Of a stretch of DNA of 64,000 bases, positions 59,174 through 64,000 are shown piece by piece. Origin of the DNA: Excoecaria cochinchinensis (lineage: Eukaryota; Streptophyta; Magnoliopsida; Malpighiales; Euphorbiaceae); NCBI GenBank assembly GCA_947683425.1, contig CANTUQ010000003.1:1798001-1862000 (forward strand), written 5' to 3'. A program made the translations under genes and the position numbers. The notes under the pieces are model-generated. The model searched no databases. It was not told the DNA's origin and was given only the letters and a program-made list of their open reading frames with translations. The number at the start of each line of letters is the position of its first letter. Within the stretch, counting starts at the first letter, position 1.

Positions 59174-59860
59174 TGGGGAAACACACAAATCAAATGGACG
59201 GCCATTCACAATGGTCGTCAAGCAAAACACATACAGATGGCATAATCAGAAATACATATATGATAAAAATATGAGCAAGCGAATATATAGCTTCATACAT
59301 TTGATATAACATAACTGTCTTCCTAATATCACATTAATAAACATATTTGGATAATATATTCTCATAATTAGCAAAACAAATCCAAAAAATAAAGCACCTG
59401 CTGACTTAAGATAGTGGATAACGAGTGAACGGACAGTACTTTACGGGTACGAACTGATTACAGACAGTACCTTACGGGTACGAATCGAAAACTAATTTAC
59501 ATTATCATTTGCAAAATGTTTTATAAAGGGACCTTAAACAAGATCCCAAGCACATAAGAGGGTTCGCGAGGAACCAAATGGGACCTGATCGGGGTCCAAA
59601 CTGAACTGAGGTTGCAGCTATAAAACTCTATTAGGCATGCCTAACTATCCACTTAGTTGACTCGCAGGCTAAATTACACAGTTAACGTCCATAGTTCAAT
59701 TATAACAAGTAAAGAATCCACATACTTTTATAAATCCGTACATGCAAAAATCATCCATCTTACTAGTATACAGCTCATAATAAGTGACAATGTGTGCTAA
59801 AATCAAAAATTTAACATCCCTAAATCATGTGAAATAAATAAGATTTTATTGCAAAAATAG

Positions 59861-60192
59861 GGTAGGTCACGGTGGTAACCAGATTGGTTGTCACCGTGAC
59901 ATACCAAGGATCTCGGCAGAATGCAAGTCTAGGGTACCTCACGGTGGTAACCCATTAGGTTGTCACCGTGACATACCCAAACCCCAAAACATAATGCACT
60001 TTTGGGGTACCTCACGGTGGTAACCCATTAGGTTGTCACCGTGACATACCCACTGCCTAAAACAGAAACAAAAGTCTGGACACCTCACGGTGGTAACCCA
60101 AAATGGTTGCCACCGTGACATATCTAAATTCACAGCAGAATGCATCTAGTCCGTGCCTGACGGTCGCAACCAAATTGGTTGCCACCATGACC
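59861..60192. repeat. Five-unit array of 36-48-nt hairpins, period about 72 bp
   Basis: Units at 59861-59905, 59932-59978, 60004-60051, about 60082-60121 and about 60156-60192. Each has GTCACGGTGGTAACC (or CTCACGG...), a short A/T-rich loop, and GGTTGTCACCGTGAC. Spacers between units are unrelated or loosely related. Unit 5 is the most diverged. Confidence 0.9.
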
Positions 60193-60872
60193 CATGCCCA
60201 GATGCGATACCCAAGAGCAAATTCCCACAGCATTCAAGCCACAATCCCAAAACTTCTCACTTCAACCAATAAATACTCACTCAAACTATAAAATAAACCA
60301 ATCAAACATCATTAAATCTTGCAATAAACAAGTCCTACTCATGAATTCTAAAAACAACATCAATTTACATATTCAATCTCATCACTATTCATACCACAAC
60401 TGTAACACCCCCATCGCCGTCCCCATTGGAAGGACACCGACGGACGCGCTACACGACGCTCACATATACAGATATACACATGCACAATGCGGAAGCATAC
60501 ATTCATACATAACATACATACGAAAATACGGTTTAATTAAAAACTTACCTTGACTTACCTTGCGGTACAGACTGAACATGCAATAACTCACGCACACGCA
60601 GGCACTAAGCAAAAGCATACACAAAGGCATACATATGACCATTCAACGGAAGCATAATCGAAATAATAAAACAAAGGAATAACTAAACATAAGGACATAC
60701 TAACTATTACATTCCCAAAAGAAAACTCAAGAACGAAACATAATAATTACATATACAATACTACAGAATTACAAAAGCTGAAATACAGAAGCTGAACAAA
60801 ATACAGAACTTTTAACTCCTACGCGGCCGACCTTGCAGAAGCGCGACTCGAACAGAACCAAACCTGCCACCT

Positions 60873-60910
60873 GCACGGAAAGGAAATCCGTGCTAAGCGA
60901 TAACGCTTAG
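60873..60910 (-). promoter_or_regulatory. Tandem stem-loops, LTR K
   Basis: Minus strand: CTAAGCG-TTAT-CGCTTAG (60910-60893), then GCACGGA-TTTCCTT-TCCGTGC (60893-60873), then CAG/GTGG. In the second stem the last pair is A-T, where B and H have G-C: a paired change. Confidence 0.78.
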
Positions 60911-62887
60911 TGGGGAGAACACACAAGAATATGGACGACCATTCACAATGGTCGTCAAGGCAAAACACATTCAGATGACAAATGCAGATATTCATAACAA
61001 ATATGATGATGCTGGCATAGTAAAGGCATTCATTCGATAACTCACAATCAAACCATAACCTCATGTCCAGGATAGACCATTACAGACATACTACAGTATA
61101 CGTCACAAGCATCATCATGCTGAACTACATATTATATCACATGCATAAACCTACATGGGTATCAAATAACAACATCTTACCGTGCGGCGCCAAAAGAGCT
61201 TTACACAAGCAATTGACATAGCTAAATACCTATGCAGGAACTGACAACCCAATCATCATGTTGAGAGTGCTAGCTATTGAACATCCTTAGACATGCCAAA
61301 CACATACACTAATCAAATATCCAAAGGATAACATTTAGAGCATCACAATACCGCTGCGCAACTCTAATATATATTAAGCATCATGCAGAAACATTCTGAT
61401 AACGGAGACTGAAGGCATAACCACTTAGTATTACATTCATATCATCATCATGCAGAGAGTACAGTAATCATCACATACTTACCATCACAGCTGCTTCGGT
61501 TCACAAGATAATATATTAACAAAACATGTTTAAGTCACATACATAAATTCTCTAGTCGCATCATAATCAAAGCATACAGAAACTTATAACAAATCACATG
61601 ACGAGTACGGATAATCATGTTAGATATAAAGTCATGCTTATTTAAAACAGACATACATTCTGAAGCCCATAGTCACATTCATATACATATAAACTGATTC
61701 CTGAGATCTTTATCATAATCAAACGGATATCACATTCATATAGTTATTTCAAAGTAATACAAACCAGTAAAGCACCTGCTGACTCACAATAGTGGATAAC
61801 GAGTGTACTGAACTGATTAGTACCTTACGGGTACAAATTGAAAACCACTTTATTTTGTCACAAAAGCATTTTACTGATGGGGGATCTTAACCCGATCCAA
61901 ATTCATTAAAAAGGACCACGAGGATCCGTACTGAGGGGGGGTTCGCGAGGAACCATACGGGGGACCTGATCAGGGTCCAATACGTTCAAAGGGCGCTGCA
62001 GCTACTGAAAGACTCTATTAGGCATGCCTAACTATCCACTAGACTGACTCTCGCAGGTCATGCATAAAGCAATACACATTTCGAATCGCACAACGCATAA
62101 ATATATATATATATAAATATATACATCATGCATAAATCAGAGTACAATAGACATATAAATATGCTCATAAGGTTGGTCATATCTCATACATTCCCATTGC
62201 AAAACATAAGACAGTCAATATATTTTAACATTAAACAATGTTCTAAAGCATGCCAAGAATCAGGTAAATAAGCACTACCATGCCAATGATTATCAAAACA
62301 TAATCCTAAACATACGTCTAGGTGAGGATACTAAGTATAAATCATGCATAGTCCAAATTACATTTAAACATAACACATTGAGTTCAGAGGCTAAAGCATA
62401 ACATCAATCAACGCTCATACAAGGCATATTCAAGAGCATGCAATAATTCCCTTAATCACATTTTAGCAATACTCACCAAATTAAAGCGTGTCAGAAACAC
62501 ATGTGAGGTCATATTATGCTAATGATCAAAAACGCGTAATCTAGATCATGAAATGATACTATATATTTCTAAGCATGGCAGATTATTCTTAGAGAGGAAT
62601 TCAATCAAAGACATGCATAACATATTGCTAATCATAACTGAAATAGGCTAACCAATCAGATGAGCAAAATAAGATAGCATACAATAGAGGAAAAAGCCAT
62701 AAAAGCATTTGAAAGTCATTTTATAATAAACTAGCCACGGGGCACAAATCAAAACAGAAAAGCTATACAGGAGCATATAACAGTAAGACATAAATTATAC
62801 AGCAGTGAAGACCCATACAGAAGAAATAGGAAATTCATTTTGGTTAAAACTGGCGAAATCGGAAAAAAAGGAGCTGAAGAGCGGTCA

Positions 62888-63280
62888 GGGGTCACGTCGT
62901 GACCTAGTGTCACGTCTCGTGACCTGCTAGAGAGTCACGGGACGTGACTCTATGTCACGCCTGGCCTCACAAGAGTCACGCCGTGACTCTATGTCACGAG
63001 ACGTGACTTCCCTCTCACAGAGAGAGGAGTCACGCATTGCCCTTACCAGAGTCACGCCGTGACTCAAAGTCATGAGACGTGACTTTCCTCTCACAGAGAG
63101 AAGAGTCACGCTTCGCAACTGGAGTCACGCTTTGCCATTCACAAGGGTCACGTCGTGACCCTAAGTCACGAGACGTGACTTTCCTCTCACAGAGAGAAGA
63201 GTCACGCTTCGCAACTGGGAGTCACGCTGCCCTTCACATGAGTCACGTCGTGACTCTAAGTCACGCGACGTGACTCGCTT
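62888..63280. repeat. GTCACG/CGTGAC palindrome array in LTR K
   Basis: At least eight GTCACGNNGTGAC-type palindromes within 400 bp, plus a tandem unit with GACGTGACTTTCCTCTCACA and AGAGTCACGCTTCGCAACTGG repeated about three times (from about 62998, 63075 and 63170). Confidence 0.88.
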
Positions 63281-64000
63281 CTCACAGAACACAAACTGGA
63301 ACTGGAAATTCTACAGAGACGCGATTTTCCATTCCCAGTTACCCAGAACTCCAAGAACTCGATAAATTCATTTTCAATCTCATTCAAAACACCACCAAAC
63401 TCATCTTACCTTTCAATCGGTCTTCCAAACATCAATTTGACATAAAACCAGCTTAATCCATCAATTAAAACAATCAAACCCATGCATAAACACATTTAAT
63501 CCATTTAAGAACATAAACCCTAAAAGTTACAGTAGATTCAAAACACAAACTCAGAACTTCCAAATCAATACTTGTCATGCATTACTAACACATTTACTCA
63601 CTTAATCATGCATGTACACATTCTAAACCACATCAATTTCCAGAAATGCAAACACATAAACATCCTAAGTGAGATTTAGGGCAAAAACACTAAGAACTTC
63701 AAATGCAGTAAACAGAGCTCCCAAACCTCAAAATGACGATCCAAAAATCAGCTTCAAGATCACTTTACAATCCTTTCCTTGCCTTTACTTTGCTCCTTCT
63801 TATCATCAAACACTTGCACAAACAAAACCCACAATTACTCTTCAAAACCCTAACTCAACCAAAACCAAAACCAGGAGAAAGAAGAAGAAGAACAGAACAT
63901 TAACTCCCACTTACCTCTTCAAACAGCCTCACTTCAAGCCAAACACAACTCCAGCCAAATGAGAAAGAAAGGAAAAGCATAAAAGAAAGAAGAGAAGAAG

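Larger units (their letters stand above)
58753..60400 (-). repeat. LTR J (relative of LTR C), partial
   Basis: 3' end of a minus-strand LTR starting TGTAACACCCCCTACTC on the plus strand. CAG/GTG acceptor and both hairpins at 59133-59173, paired GTACCTTACGGGTAC-type palindromes near 59440 and 59470, and a five-unit hairpin array at 59861-60192. Interrupted by LTR K at 60401. Confidence 0.8.
60401..64000 (-). repeat. LTR K (relative of LTR H), runs off the window
   Basis: Plus strand starts TGTAACACCCCCATCGCC, the reverse of LTR H's GGCGATGGGGGTGTTACA terminus. Hairpins 60873-60910, short palindromes including CCTGATCAGG (about 61967) and GTACCTTACGGGTAC (about 61830), a palindrome array 62888-63280, a donor-like GAGGTAAGTGGG (minus) at about 63912, and a purine-rich (minus CT-rich) leader at 63950-64000. 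Inserted in LTR J. Whether an element follows is unknown. Confidence 0.85.

Noticed and set aside
59861..60192. Regularly spaced repeats resembling a CRISPR array
   Set aside because: The context is a plant LTR. The units are long palindromes with imperfect copies and there are no cas genes, so it is described as a hairpin array of LTR J.
62927..63273. Arg/Ser/Thr-rich open frames on both strands
   Set aside because: Produced by the GTCACG palindrome array of LTR K.

Overview
The window is eudicot-like nuclear DNA from a deep, AT-rich nest of transposable elements. I found no host gene with support, and no tRNA or rRNA gene. The evidence is many chromovirus-type (Tekay/Del-like Ty3-gypsy) LTRs beginning TGTAACACC and ending GGTGTTACA, primer-binding sites resembling the 3' end of initiator tRNA-Met (TGGTATCAGAGC), pol genes with a C-terminal chromodomain, a CACTA (En/Spm) transposon, a Ty1-copia relic, Tat-type solo LTRs and tRNA-derived SINEs. 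The species cannot be named from the sequence.

Layout, left to right. 1-1146: 3' end and LTR of a gypsy element (F). About 1280-1874 and 53587-55064: two halves of one Ty1-copia relic (minus strand), split in its integrase by a 51.7-kb nested block. That block, 1875-53586, is element D (minus strand): long LTRs and an internal region with no genes. Inside D's internal region lies element A (4444-30700, plus strand, gag-pol with chromodomain). A's 5' LTR holds the CACTA transposon (6143-15924), which itself carries a 346-bp TRIM-like insert and an apparently captured host exon. A's RNase H region holds element B (20044-26475), a gag-only element with two 2.5-kb LTRs. D's upstream LTR is interrupted by LTR E (about 32381-50602). 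E holds element C (34024-48565, decayed gag-pol-chromodomain), and C holds two solo LTRs: G (Tat type, 37641-40526, with a SINE cluster) and H (41039-43630). From 55233 a second nest begins: LTR I, then Tat LTR L, then LTR J, then LTR K, running off the window.

Target-site duplications support most of the joins: aatag/aaaag for D, taatt/caatt for A, att/att for CACTA, ggccg/agccg for B, ttttc/tttac for C, gctag/actag for G, gaaga/gaaga for H. They give a relative order: copia, D, A, then CACTA and B; and copia, D, E, C, then G and H.

The only gene set that looks intact belongs to the CACTA element. Joining exons at GT-AG sites gives a stop-free TNP2-like transposase of about 1044 residues (four exons) and a stop-free Transposase_24 protein of 423 residues (six exons). 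All gag-pol genes carry stops or frameshifts.

The most unusual shared signals are cis structures of the LTR elements. (1) A tandem pair of stem-loops, the first of the form CTAAGCG-TTAT-CGCTTAG, sits at the same place in eight LTR families on both strands, with a compensatory base change. It is followed by a CAG/GTG that looks like a splice acceptor. (2) Each LTR family carries its own cluster of GC-rich palindromes, including a five-unit, roughly 72-bp hairpin array. (3) A perfect inverted repeat, AATTTCG-AGGA-CGAAATT, lies just before the polypurine tract, even in elements where it codes for nothing.
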